A stretch of DNA of 64,000 nt from Promicromonospora thailandica (GCF_024171955.1 NZ_JAMTCS010000001.1:620001-684000); one strand, 5' to 3'. Shown: positions 1 to 7,021, counted from the first letter of the stretch. Translations and numbers: made by a program. The notes: generated from the letters alone by a model not told the origin.

Positions 1-1
1 G

Positions 2-451
2 TGGGCCGGCGTGGTGGGCCACTCCCTCGGAAGCCTCGCGGCCGGCGTCGCCGTCCGCGAGGGGGTACCCACCCAGCGGCTGGCAGGGATCGCGAGCATC
101 GCGTCGTTCCGCTTCACCGAGGACGTGTACGTCCGGGCGATCGGGCTGCCGTGGTCGCTGCGTGACCGGTTCTCGCGGGCGTGGGCCCGCCACCTGCGGG
201 ACAACCCGGAGGTCACGCCCGACGTCGCCGACCGGTTCGACCTCGTGGCACACCCGCTGCCGGGGCACGTCCGGGCGCTCTGGCTGCACGACGAGGGCGA
301 CCGGCAGATCCCGCAGACCCAGAGCGAGCTGCTGCTCAGGGCGCACCCGGACACCGGTGAGCTCGTCACCACCACCGGTCTGGGCCACAACAGGATCCTG
401 GGCGACCCCACGGTCCGCACCCAGGTCGTCGACCATCTGTCGTCCCGGTAG
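2..451 (+). CDS. alpha/beta hydrolase, C-terminal part (cut by window start)
   Basis: The frame is open from the first bases and ends at a TAG at 449-451, so only the last ~149 residues are visible. The visible part opens with W-A-G-V-V-G-H-S-L-G-S, the nucleophile elbow (G-x-S-x-G) of alpha/beta hydrolases. Near the C-terminus G-L-G-H-N supplies the usual catalytic histidine, after a short D-E-G-D-R acid loop. The fold call is firm from these motifs; the substrate cannot be told. The upstream half, with oxyanion loop and start, lies outside the window. It faces the oxidoreductase gene tail to tail with an 84-bp gap. Confidence 0.85.
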   Translation, partial: WAGVVGHSLGSLAAGVAVREGVPTQRLAGIASIASFRFTEDVYVRAIGLPWSLRDRFSRAWARHLRDNPEVTPDVADRFDLVAHPLPGHVRALWLHDEGDRQIPQTQSELLLRAHPDTGELVTTTGLGHNRILGDPTVRTQVVDHLSSR

Positions 452-535
452 CCGCCGGGTCCGGCGGGTCCGCCGACGCCGGGAGGGACACGTGCCGGGC
501 GAACCACCGCGCGTGCCAGATCTCGAGGGGCACGG

Positions 536-1516
536 TCATGTCAGCACCACGCCCTTGCCGCCGATCGTGCCTGCCTCCATGTCGCGGTGGGCCTGCACGA
601 TGTCGTCGAGCCGGTAGACGCGGCCGACCGGCACGGCCGCACGGCCGGCGGCGACGTCGTCGAGGAAGCCCTGCAGCGTGGCCGGAGCGAGGTCGGTGCT
701 CTCGCCGGAGTAGGCGGTGAGCCGGACACCGTTGGGCAGCCAGTCCATGGGGTAGAACTCGGGGACGGTCCACTGGTCGGAGAGCATGCCGGTGAAGCAG
801 ACCACGCCGCCGGGACGCACCGCCCGCAGGGTGTCACGGAGCACGTTGGTGCCGACCAGCTCGACGGCGCCGTCCACCCCGCCCGGCACGAGGTTGCGGA
901 CCACCGGGGCGATGTCGCCGTCGTCGATCACCACCTGGTCCGCCCCGCCGGCCAGGAGCAGCGCGCGCCCGCTCTCCGAGCGCGTGGTGGAGATGACCGT
1001 CATCCCGCGCGCCCTGCCCAGGACGGCGAGGGCGAGGCCTACGGATGACGTCCCGCCGCGGATCAGCAGCGTCTGCCCGTCCCGGGCCTCCAGACCCACG
1101 CGGAGGGAGCCGGCGGCGGTCTGGAGCATCTCGGGCACCGCGCCGAGGACCTCCCAGGGAAGATCGCTGCGGAACGGGATCACCTGGGCGGCCGGCACGG
1201 TGACGAGCTCGGCGTAGCCGCCGTCGAACTCGCGGCCCATCCCGCCCATCATCGTCGCGACCTGGGTGCCCGCGGCGAGCCGGCCGCTCGGGTCCTGGTC
1301 GACCACGCCCACCGCCTCGATGCCGGGTACCCGGGGGAACGAGCCGCTGTACGCAAGACCCTGTCGGAAGTGCAGCTCTGAACGGTTCAGCCCGAAGGCC
1401 GCGACCCTGATCCGCACCCAGCCGGGCGCGGGCAGCGGCACGGGCACGTGGCGCACCCGCAGCACCTCGGGACCTCCGGCGTGGTCGACGACGACGGCCC
1501 GCATCGTCGCGCTCAT
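536..1516 (-). CDS. zinc-independent MDR family quinone oxidoreductase
   Basis: A 326-residue medium-chain dehydrogenase/reductase of the quinone oxidoreductase type. The N-terminal GroES-like domain (about residues 28-120, with F-G-L-N-R-S-E and P-G-I-E-A-V-G) is followed by a Rossmann domain whose nucleotide loop is G-G-T-S-S-V-G at 154-160. The catalytic zinc ligands of alcohol dehydrogenases are absent. Such enzymes reduce quinones or alpha,beta-unsaturated carbonyls with NADPH in the cytoplasm. Its ATG overlaps the stop of the MarR gene by four bases, so the two are translationally coupled; MarR control of a quinone/aldehyde stress enzyme is a common arrangement. The physiological substrate is not deducible. 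Confidence 0.9.
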   Translation of the reverse strand: MSATMRAVVVDHAGGPEVLRVRHVPVPLPAPGWVRIRVAAFGLNRSELHFRQGLAYSGSFPRVPGIEAVGVVDQDPSGRLAAGTQVATMMGGMGREFDGGYAELVTVPAAQVIPFRSDLPWEVLGAVPEMLQTAAGSLRVGLEARDGQTLLIRGGTSSVGLALAVLGRARGMTVISTTRSESGRALLLAGGADQVVIDDGDIAPVVRNLVPGGVDGAVELVGTNVLRDTLRAVRPGGVVCFTGMLSDQWTVPEFYPMDWLPNGVRLTAYSGESTDLAPATLQGFLDDVAAGRAAVPVGRVYRLDDIVQAHRDMEAGTIGGKGVVLT

Positions 1517-1953
1517 GCGCCCAGCCCCTGCCGCCTCGAGGCGCCGAGCCGCTCCCGCAGGACGGCGAGGGCGTCGGCCAGCGCTGCGACGTCGACCCCG
1601 GACGGGTCGAGGTGGTCGGCGAGGGCACGGCCGGCGGTGTCGTCCGCGAAGGCGAGGGCGTCGGCACCGGCCGGGGTCAGGACCACCAGAGCGGACCGGC
1701 GGTCCTGCGGGTTCGGTGCGCGCCTCACCAGGCCCGCGCGCTCGATCCGGTCCACGAGCTTGCTCGCCGCGCCGACCGTGATCGACAGGTCTTCCGACAC
1801 CTCGTGGACCCGGCAGCGGCCGGCATGCCGGTCCACCACCCTGAGGGCTTCGAGCGTCGCCAGGGAGACCGCGCCGGCGGCGGCGAGGCGGCTCTCGACC
1901 ATCGCCCAGAGCTCGGTCTCGTACCGCACCAGTACATCGAAGAAGTTCCGCAT
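1513..1953 (-). CDS. MarR family transcriptional regulator
   Basis: A 146-residue winged-helix regulator. The recognition helix region falls near residues 48-70 (V-H-E-V-S-E-D-L-S-I ... K-L-V-D-R-I-E-R) and the wing carries D-R-R-S-A-L-V-V-L-T-P-A-G, the MarR hallmark. A GTG at 1974 is in frame but would sit at the predicted transcription start, just after a perfect TATAAT box on the minus strand at 1983-1978. I therefore choose the ATG at 1953, which has a purine-rich GGAAGG about 13 bases upstream. It overlaps the oxidoreductase gene by four bases and probably represses this two-gene operon through the palindrome over its promoter. The ligand is probably a phenolic or quinone compound (inference). 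Confidence 0.88.
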   Translation of the reverse strand: MRNFFDVLVRYETELWAMVESRLAAAGAVSLATLEALRVVDRHAGRCRVHEVSEDLSITVGAASKLVDRIERAGLVRRAPNPQDRRSALVVLTPAGADALAFADDTAGRALADHLDPSGVDVAALADALAVLRERLGASRRQGLGA

Positions 1954-1968
1954 GCCCGCAGAACAGCC

Positions 1969-1996
1969 TTCCACGGAATTATATTCCCTGGAATAT
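1969..1996 (-). promoter_or_regulatory. MarR promoter and autoregulatory operator
   Basis: On the minus strand a perfect -10 hexamer TATAAT lies at 1983-1978. It is overlapped by a 16-bp palindrome, ATATTCC-CT-GGAATAT (1981-1996), and abutted by a second inverted repeat with the same half-sites, TTCC-AC-GGAA (1969-1978). A palindrome covering the -10 of a marR gene is the expected geometry for autorepression. The sequence is seen directly; the assignment to this MarR is inference. Confidence 0.6.
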
Positions 1997-2018
1997 TAAT
2001 GCCCCCCGGGGGCGCACA

Positions 2019-2656
2019 TCACACCCTCTGCGGGGCGATGCCTCCAGGCCGGGGCAGGAGACCGATCGCGGTCTCGGCGACGCCTTCCAGCCGGTCGGCC
2101 TCCATCCCGGCCTTGCCGAGGGCCTCGATGCCTCGCAGGACGGCCAGGACGAGGGTGGCGAGCCGGTCGGCGTCGGCCGTCCGGTCGAGGTCGCCGTGCC
2201 GCTGCGCGGCGCGGCGCGGATGTCGTCACCCAGGATCGTGACGAGGTGCCCGAGGGTCCGGCGGGACCGGGCGGTGACGTCGGGGTCGTGCTCGGAGAGC
2301 TCGGCCGCACCCTTCGCGAGCAGGCATCCGCGGTGGGCGGTGTCGGCGGCGATGCCGGCCGCCGCCACGCGGATGTGAGCGCACAGCCGGGCGTAGGCGC
2401 CGTCGTCCGGTCCGGCCAGCCCTTCTGCCACGGCGTCAGCGATGCGCGCGCAGTAGGCCTCGAAGATCCGGAGGTACAGCTGGCGCTTGCCGCCGAAGGC
2501 GCCGTACAGGCTGCCCTTGCCCAGCCCGGTCGCCGTCGCGATCGCGTCCATGCTCGTCCCGGCGTAGCCGGTCGTCCAGAACTGGTCGAGGGCGACGTCG
2601 AGCACCGCCCCCTCGTCGAACTCTCTCGGCCTGGCCACCTCTGCAGGATAGGCCAT
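2019..2656 (-). pseudogene. TetR/AcrR family regulator, frameshifted
   Basis: The ATG at 2656 opens a TetR protein: an N-terminal helix-turn-helix with A-I-A-T-A-T-G-L-G-K-G-S-L-Y-G-A-F-G-G-K, then a ligand domain ending in H-L-V-T-I-L-G-D-D-I-R-A-A. Around 2205-2220, inside a GCGCCGCGC repeat, the good reading moves to another frame. There it continues as helical sequence (A-D-R-L-A-T-L-V-L-A-V-L-R-G-I-E-A-L-G-K) to a TGA at 2021-2019. Without the shift the frame runs to 1979 with atypical S/P/R-rich sequence. Either a real inactivating slip or a sequencing error in a GC homorepeat. It diverges from the SnoaL-like/NIPSNAP operon across a clear operator. Confidence 0.65.
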
Positions 2657-2669
2657 AGTTGACCACTCG

Positions 2670-2710
2670 GTCCATAACTCGCTACGGTTATGGACGACAC
2701 AGTCCATAAC
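2670..2710. promoter_or_regulatory. TetR-type operator with three half-sites
   Basis: GTCCATAAC (2670-2678), its inverse GTTATGGAC (2687-2695) and a third copy GTCCATAAC (2702-2710) form two overlapping palindromes with spacers of 8 and 6 bases. The array fills the space between the divergent TetR gene and the SnoaL-like gene, the classic place for a TetR operator controlling both. The repeats are seen directly; the binding protein is inferred. Confidence 0.75.
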
Positions 2711-2726
2711 GAAGGTGGGGATAGTA

Positions 2727-3197
2727 GTGACGAGCAACGAAGAGATCGTCCGTGAGGCGTACCGGCTGGCGGAAGGCGACGTCCTCGACGGACCCGGTTT
2801 CCGCGCCTTGTTCACCGAGGACGGGACGTTCAACGACATGCCGAACTCGCTGACCGTCCGCGGGGACAGGATCCCCCAGGCGCTGACGGCCCTCGCGAGC
2901 GCGTTCCCCGACATCCACCGGGAGCTGCTCGAGGTGCACCCGATCGGTGACGTGGTCGCCGTGGAGCTGCGCATCCAGGGGACACACCTCGGCGGGTTCC
3001 CGACGCCGGCGGGCGAGATCCCTCCGACCGGTCGCCGCATCGACGTACCGACGGCGGACCTCTGGTATCTGCGGGACGGAAAGATCGAGGCCTTCAACTG
3101 CTACAACGCGGCGAACGTGTGGTTCGCCCAGCTCGGGGCCGGACCGGACTTCGAGTCGGCGATCGAAACCGCGAGGGCAGCCGCCGCGAGCGTGTAG
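2727..3197 (+). CDS. SnoaL-like / NTF2-fold ester cyclase family protein
   Basis: About 156 residues with the cone-shaped NTF2/SnoaL pattern: an N-terminal helix (E-E-I-V-R-E-A-Y-R-L-A), F-R-A-L-F-T-E-D-G-T-F as the first strand, P-D-I-H-R-E-L-L-E-V-H and D-L-W-Y-L-R-D-G-K-I as later strands. The family includes polyketide cyclases, isomerases and many stress proteins of unknown substrate. A GTG at 2715 is in frame, but AAGGTGGGG at 2712-2720 places the ribosome site correctly for the GTG at 2727. It forms an operon with the NIPSNAP gene 47 bases downstream and is probably repressed by the adjacent TetR. Confidence 0.85.
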   Translation: MTSNEEIVREAYRLAEGDVLDGPGFRALFTEDGTFNDMPNSLTVRGDRIPQALTALASAFPDIHRELLEVHPIGDVVAVELRIQGTHLGGFPTPAGEIPPTGRRIDVPTADLWYLRDGKIEAFNCYNAANVWFAQLGAGPDFESAIETARAAAASV

Positions 3198-3244
3198 CAC
3201 TCCGCGGCACCGGAACTGACCGCACACCCCGAACGGAGTCCGTC

Positions 3245-3568
3245 ATGGACCAGCTGAAGATCTACACCCTGCGCACGGAAGAAGCGCTCCAGAGGTACGC
3301 CACCGTGCACTGGCCGCGGCACGTCACCAGCATGCCGTCGTTCGGTGTCACCGTGCGCGGCTTCTGGACCGATCACCAGGCCGGCGCACACCGGCTGATC
3401 GCCCTGCTCTCCTTCGAGGAGAGCGTCGATCCCGACGAGTTCTTCACCGCGTACGTCGCGAGCCCCGAGCTGGCGGCGGACATGCAGGGTTTCGACACCA
3501 GCGACATCCTGGACGTCGAGGACCTCCTGCTCGATCCGGTCGCGGGGTCTCCCCTGACCCGGAAATGA
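3245..3568 (+). CDS. NIPSNAP family protein
   Basis: A 107-residue small alpha/beta protein starting M-D-Q-L-K-I-Y-T-L-R-T and carrying H-W-P-R-H-V-T-S-M-P-S-F-G-V, which matches bacterial NIPSNAP (dimeric alpha/beta-barrel) proteins as I know them. Their biochemical role is poorly known; they often sit beside SnoaL-like or oxidoreductase genes in TetR-controlled operons, as here. The gene ends directly in a strong terminator, so it closes the operon. Confidence 0.8.
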   Translation: MDQLKIYTLRTEEALQRYATVHWPRHVTSMPSFGVTVRGFWTDHQAGAHRLIALLSFEESVDPDEFFTAYVASPELAADMQGFDTSDILDVEDLLLDPVAGSPLTRK

Positions 3569-3569
3569 A

Positions 3570-3607
3570 AAACAGCCGGACCTACGATTCCGTAGGTCCG
3601 GCTGTTT
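3570..3607 (+). terminator. intrinsic terminator after the NIPSNAP gene
   Basis: A 17-bp perfect stem (3570-3586 with 3591-3607), loop ATTC, and the 3' arm ending in TTT. It begins two bases after the stop codon and closes the SnoaL-like/NIPSNAP operon. Confidence 0.9.
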
Positions 3608-3630
3608 GCGATGTCCTGCAACATCGCATC

Positions 3631-3665
3631 GTAGCGGGGGCCGGATGTGAACCTGCGACCTCTGG
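3631..3665 (-). repeat. tRNA 3'-end fragment, copy 1 (att-like direct repeat)
   Basis: On the minus strand this reads as the 3' half of a tRNA: anticodon-stem 3' strand, T arm (GCAGG-TTCACAT-CCGGC) and acceptor strand CCCCGC. From memory the closest match is actinobacterial elongator tRNA-Met. It matches the copy at 5251-5285 at 33 of 35 positions. The T stem has one mispair, so it is a decayed copy, and no 5' half of the tRNA follows. Such 3' fragments are typical integrase attachment scars. Confidence 0.7.
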
Positions 3666-3740
3666 GTTTCTGGAACGAACTAGCTGACGCCCTCTGTGCG
3701 TACCTCGGACGACATTCACGCTGCGAGCGAAGATCAACGA

Positions 3741-3768
3741 TGTGCGCGGAGTGCTACGCTTGCGCACA
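3741..3768. promoter_or_regulatory. operator of the toxin-antitoxin operon
   Basis: TGTGCGC (3741-3747) and its inverse GCGCACA (3762-3768) flank 14 bases, ending on the first base of the antitoxin ATG. Antitoxins of this class repress their own operon through palindromes placed like this. Sequence seen; function inferred. Confidence 0.55.
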
Positions 3769-4028
3769 TGACAACGATCGCTGCTCGCGAGCTTCGCAAC
3801 CACACGGCCGAGGTGCTACGCCGCGTGGCCGACGGCGACCACGTCACCGTGACGCAACACGGCACTCCGGTCGCAGAAATCGGCCCGGTGACGTCGACGC
3901 GGCCCCGGTCACTCCGCCGCGCCGAGCTCCTGAAGATCCTCGGGACGGTCCAGGCCGACCCCGGTCTGCGCGAGGACCTGGCAGAGCTCGCCGGCGAGAC
4001 CACCGACGACCTCGGGCCGATCCTGTGA
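3768..4028 (+). CDS. Phd/YefM-type antitoxin
   Basis: An 86-residue protein starting M-T-T-I-A-A-R-E-L-R-N-H-T-A-E-V-L-R-R-V and continuing D-G-D-H-V-T-V-T-Q-H-G-T-P-V-A-E-I-G-P-V. This is the conserved N-terminal DNA-binding fold of prevent-host-death antitoxins. The C-terminal acidic tail would wrap the PIN toxin encoded next. Its TGA overlaps the toxin GTG (GTGA), giving tight coupling. The ATG at 3768 is preferred over an in-frame upstream ATG because homology begins here and the palindrome abuts it. Confidence 0.9.
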   Translation: MTTIAARELRNHTAEVLRRVADGDHVTVTQHGTPVAEIGPVTSTRPRSLRRAELLKILGTVQADPGLREDLAELAGETTDDLGPIL

Positions 4029-4432
4029 GCACACCCGTAGCACGGGGCCTGCTCGACACCAGTGTCTTCATCGGCCTGGAGTCCGGGCGACAGCTCGATG
4101 GCTCCGCGCTCCCCGACGAATCCTTCGTCTCGGTCATTACTCGCGCGGAACTTCAGGCGGGCGTGCTCGCCGCCAAGGACTCCGAGACGCGCGCCAGACG
4201 GCTGGCCACTCTCGACGCGATCGGTTCGCTCGAACTGCTTCCGGTCGACGCGACCACGGCATCGCACTGGGCACGACTTCGCGTCAAGCTGGCGGAGAAC
4301 AAGCGTCGCGTGAACGTCAACGACCTGTGGATCGCCTCGATCGCACTGGCCAACGGCCTCCCCGTGGTGACCCAGGACGCTGACTTCGAGCCGCTCGCCG
4401 AGCTGGATGCGCTGAGCGTCATCTCGGTGTAG
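4025..4432 (+). CDS. VapC-like PIN domain toxin (ribonuclease)
   Basis: A 135-residue PIN domain. The four acidic metal ligands are recognisable: D11 (L-L-D-T-S), E42 (T-R-A-E-L-Q), D100 (N-D-L-W-I-A-S) and D118/D120 (T-Q-D-A-D-F). PIN toxins cleave RNA, often tRNA, when released from their antitoxin. The GTG start overlaps the antitoxin stop. The pair lies between the two tRNA-derived repeats and looks like cargo or a stabiliser of a former mobile segment. Confidence 0.92.
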   Translation: MSTPVARGLLDTSVFIGLESGRQLDGSALPDESFVSVITRAELQAGVLAAKDSETRARRLATLDAIGSLELLPVDATTASHWARLRVKLAENKRRVNVNDLWIASIALANGLPVVTQDADFEPLAELDALSVISV

Positions 4433-5203
4433 GCCTGACCCCGACGAGTGGTCCACCACTGTCCACCGAATCAGACAGCCGGGCCAGCTTCCCCGCGGGT
4501 CACTCCAACGACGTCGGCATAGTGCGTCGTCAAGACCTTGGGTCGATGCCGCACCGGGGTGCGGGCATAGGGTCTATGGGCGCTCAACGACGTCGAGCCG
4601 CCGAAGAGCTCGTTCCAGGCCGCCCCGGTCTCCGCGGTGGCGACCCGCATCGGCGAGGGCCTCGCCAAGCAGGCCGGCAAGGTCGACAACATGAGGTGCG
4701 GTCATCGTGATGATTCCGTTCGAGGGTTGCTGTGAAGGGCTAGTTCTCGCAGGATCACGAGGTTGCCGCATTTCGTCGCCTCGAAGACGACGATCCCGGC
4801 GACCGCGCTGAATCACTATGCGGGACTCAACTCCCGGCCGTTCACATCGGGCATCGAGCGAATCGAGGTCGAGGCGCGACCACGCCGTCGGGATAGGGCA
4901 GGTTTCCCATTGGGCCGCCCAGCAGTCCTCCGGCACAGCCGACAAAAGAATGGATGCGTCGCGGCAGGAGTGAGATCGCGCGCTCCGGCACGTCGGTGTC
5001 CGCGCCAGCAATCCGCGCATCGGACGGGCCAGGAGATCGGGGGCATGGTCCCGAGCGGCACAGCGAGCCAGGTGACAGCGCTCCGTGGTGTGTCGAGCCA
5101 CAGATCCCGCCAGGGCCTGTCACTGGAGACAGCAAGACATGGCGGAGATTGGCCGCGGTGTGCGTCATTTTGTGCGTACCCCGCTGTGTGACAGGAGCAA
5201 AGC
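4433..5203. other. gene-poor stretch after the toxin-antitoxin pair
   Basis: I see no convincing gene. Short frames exist on both strands but have no recognisable domains or ribosome sites. One stretch near 4575-4700 on the plus strand reads like eroded coding sequence (A-V-A-T-R-I-G-E-G-L-A-K-Q-A-G-K), but it has no start and soon breaks. GC is lower and codon bias weaker than in flanking genes, fitting decayed mobile DNA between the tRNA-like repeats. Confidence 0.5.
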
Positions 5204-5245
5204 GAAGGGCCCCTCCCCGGTCTGTGACCAGGTGAGAGGCCCTTC
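5204..5245 (-). terminator. hairpin next to the tRNA fragment
   Basis: GAAGGGCC at 5204-5211 pairs with the AGGCCCTTC arm ending at 5245, with adjacent CCTC/GAG pairing. On the minus strand it lies directly after the tRNA acceptor end, as expected for the original terminator of a tRNA gene carried along with its 3' end. Confidence 0.5.
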
Positions 5246-5250
5246 TATTT

Positions 5251-5285
5251 GTAGCGGGGGCAGGATTTGAACCTGCGACCTCTGG
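5251..5285 (-). repeat. tRNA 3'-end fragment, copy 2 (att-like direct repeat)
   Basis: The minus strand reads the 3' part of a tRNA with an intact T arm (GCAGG-TTCAAAT-CCTGC) and acceptor strand CCCCGC. It is in the same orientation as, and 1620 bp from, the copy at 3631-3665. The 5' half of the tRNA is absent, so this is not a functional tRNA gene. It sits at the point where the glycosyltransferase reading frame loses its family sequence. Confidence 0.75.
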
Positions 5286-6054
5286 AACACGTCGTGCCCG
5301 AGATGTCCAACTACGTAAAGGTCTGGAGTCGGCGGGATCTGCCTTGGTTTCTCGGGAGATACCCCGACTAGCAGGCACGATGCTAGCGCAGCCTCGATGG
5401 AGGTGCTTGGGCGTGGATGGACTTGTCGGGGCTGAATCTGTTGCGTTCTTGTTGCGGGGCTCGAAACGATGACCCAGAGCGTTCGACAGTCACGCTGCGT
5501 CGCTCCCAGCGGTCCTGCGAGCTGCTGCTCGTGCAACTGCTTGTTCCGCAGGCGGCCAGACTCCGAACGATCTGGCGGCAGCCCGGCACCGTAGGGTGCC
5601 AGATCCGCACTCGAGACGGTCAGCTGCGTGATACCGACAGCGACGACGGCGACAGGCGCAGGAGTGTTCTCGGCGGCAAGCGCGAATGGCAGACCACCCC
5701 AGAACCACACTTCGTGCACCAGCACGACTGGTTCGTCGGCTTCGGCGATCAGCCGCTTCAGGACCTTGAACTGCTCAGGAATCGCATCAGCAAACAACAC
5801 CCGCATGTCATAGGCGAACTGTTCGACGCCAGGCGGAAGCTCGAGCCGCTCAGGCCGTACGGCTTCCACAGCCATATCAAGGTCTGCCGCGCCTGCGACC
5901 GGTGCGAAGGAAGCCCCTGTCACCTCTACGGCGTCGCGATACCTGGAGCCGGTGACGAACGTGACGTCGTGGCCGCGGGCCACCAGGTCTTCGGCGACGG
6001 CGAGCATCGGGGCAACGTGCCCGTAGATCGAAGTGGCTGCCACGATGATCCGTG

Positions 6055-6252
6055 TCATGACGTTTCTCCCATTACGTGTGATAGCCGCGCGGACTGTTGC
6101 CGCGCTGTCGAACCGCTGCCATCGGAGTCGTAGTGACAGCCAATGGGTGAATCTTCTGCTCGGCGGCGGCCGTCGTTGTCCATGTGACGACCGTCCGCAG
6201 CACGACCGGACAGCGCCGAGGCGTGAACTACGTACTCGAGGAAGTGATGCAC
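6055..6252 (-). CDS. small leader protein, copy A (unknown family)
   Basis: A 65-residue ORF starting GTG with GGGGAGCAACAG just upstream. Two more copies occur at 8044-8235 and 15750-15908: all begin (M/V)-(Q/H)-H-(L/F)-(V/L)-x-Y and share a D-G-R-R-rich middle, and A and C also share (P/S)-P-(I/V)-G-C-x-(Y/F)-D. Each copy precedes an enzyme gene; here the stop overlaps the glycosyltransferase ATG by four bases. No known domain, signal peptide or membrane segment is visible. It could be a coupled leader peptide or a small partner protein. Confidence 0.55.
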   Translation of the reverse strand: MHHFLEYVVHASALSGRAADGRHMDNDGRRRAEDSPIGCHYDSDGSGSTARQQSARLSHVMGETS

Positions 6253-6286
6253 CTGTTGCTCCCCTATCGGTCAGAGGCCAGCCCCA

Positions 6287-6299
6287 GCGGTCGGACCGC
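6287..6299 (-). promoter_or_regulatory. hairpin upstream of small leader protein A
   Basis: A perfect inverted repeat GCGGTC-G-GACCGC lies 35 bases before the start of leader protein A. It matches in position the hairpins before copies B and C. Degenerate GTCGA-containing repeats follow further upstream (6311-6346), but without the clean 11-bp phasing of the other two loci. Confidence 0.4.
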
Positions 6300-6405
6300 C
6301 TCAGATGACCGTCGATCAGCTGACAGAAGATCGATATCGCGTCGACGACACAGCGCTCGTGCCTGTCGGGCGGGCTGCGGACTCAACCTCACAGCCGTCT
6401 CAGCG

Positions 6406-6603
6406 TCAGGGCAGGGCCACTTCGCACGGGTCGCCCGAGCATGTCGCCCAAGGGCTCCCGACCGCCCAGTTCCGCCCAGCGTGCGACTTCGCCTTACGAC
6501 CACCCTTCGCTCGGCGAAGCTCACGCCAGCGCCGTTCCTGCTCGGCCTCCCGAAGCCGGTCCTGATGGATGGATCGAGCCAGCTCGTACTGCATGAAGTT
6601 CAT
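6406..6603 (-). CDS. small basic, arginine-rich hypothetical protein
   Basis: 65 residues starting M-N-F-M-Q-Y-E-L-A-R-S, followed by a helix dense in R, E and K (R-L-R-E-A-E-Q-E-R-R-W-R-E-L-R-R-A-K). Short proteins opening M-N-x-x-x-Y-E-L-A-R and continuing as a charged helix are widespread in actinobacteria next to stress or metabolic genes; their role is unknown. It lies on the same strand upstream of leader protein A and downstream of a CsoR-like palindrome, so metal-responsive control is possible. Confidence 0.6.
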   Translation of the reverse strand: MNFMQYELARSIHQDRLREAEQERRWRELRRAKGGRKAKSHAGRNWAVGSPWATCSGDPCEVALP

Positions 6604-6709
6604 GTCAGTGCCTTTCCATGTGCATGATTCCCGGTCATTCGGCGCGGGTCTCGGCGCGCCTCGATAACAGCGGGGTGTGACCCCGGTGAGCGGTGCCGCA
6701 GCACCACAA

Positions 6710-6726
6710 ATACCCTACGGGGGTAT
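6710..6726. promoter_or_regulatory. CsoR/FrmR-type operator-like palindrome
   Basis: ATACCC-TACGG-GGGTAT is a G/C-tract palindrome of the shape bound by CsoR-family (DUF156) copper, formaldehyde or persulfide sensors. No such repressor gene is in the window. The nearest gene it could control is the small basic protein starting at 6603 on the minus strand. Confidence 0.5.
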
Positions 6727-6893
6727 AGCCGGGCCCGGGTGCACAGTTGCCCCGAAGCACTCGTTGAGTGGTCGACGGTGCAATGCGCTGCCGGCGGTGG
6801 AGCACCTGGAGACCCCCGCGAGTTCTGTGGCGAGGGCCGGTGTCACCTGTGCCACGTGTTGCTCGGTTCCATGGCCCAGCCAAGCCGGCCTGC

Positions 6894-6921
6894 GTCGACA
6901 GCGCGTCGACGTCGCGTCCAC
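6894..6921. promoter_or_regulatory. SARP-box-like phased repeat 1
   Basis: GTCGAC at 6894 and 6905 and GTCCAC at 6916 are spaced exactly 11 bp, the helical phasing typical of SARP regulator sites. The same unit occurs at 8301-8328 and 15975-16002. Which promoter it serves here is unclear; the nearest minus-strand gene starts at 6603. Confidence 0.45.
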
Positions 6922-6932
6922 GCACGTCGCTC

Positions 6933-6962
6933 AGGCCCGGAGAGCCGCGGATCTCCGGGCCT
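6933..6962 (-). terminator. hairpin after the FAD oxidoreductase gene
   Basis: An 11-bp perfect stem, AGGCCCGGAGA (6933-6943) with its complement at 6952-6962, and an 8-base loop, 60-90 bases past the stop of the minus-strand oxidoreductase. There is no T tract, so it may act as a Rho-independent terminator of the GC-rich actinobacterial kind. Confidence 0.55.
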
Positions 6963-7021
6963 CGTTCTTGAGCGAGGGAGCGTGTTCCCGGTTCAACTGG
7001 AACCGGGCGACCCCACCGGGC

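Larger units (their letters stand above)
5165..6058 (-). pseudogene. macrolide-type glycosyltransferase, 3'-truncated
   Basis: Starts at an ATG with GGGAG seven bases upstream. The first ~185 residues are a good N-terminal Rossmann half of a GT-B (UGT/MGT) glycosyltransferase: Y-G-H-V-A-P-M-L-A-V-A-E-D-L-V-A-R-G-H, then H-E-V-W-F-W-G-G-L-P. After R-L-R-N-K-Q-L-H-E-Q-Q the family sequence stops and the frame runs through the tRNA fragment and its hairpin. The C-terminal nucleotide-sugar domain is missing, so activity is unlikely. The ATG overlaps the stop of the small protein at 6055-6252 (ATGA). Confidence 0.75.
6604..7021. other. intergenic region with regulatory sites only
   Basis: No convincing gene. 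The stretch holds a CsoR-like palindrome (6710-6726), a phased triple GTCGAC-type repeat (6894-6921) and the hairpin after the oxidoreductase (6933-6962), listed separately. Long open frames here on both strands are composition artefacts without motifs. Confidence 0.55.

Noticed and set aside
3631..3665. A functional tRNA gene
   Set aside because: Only the 3' half is present, the T stem has a mispair, and no D arm or anticodon loop can be built. The same holds for 5251-5285, despite its perfect T arm.
4842..5378. Hypothetical protein on the minus strand in the gene-poor stretch
   Set aside because: It runs through the tRNA-like repeat and its hairpin, has no ribosome site and no domain.
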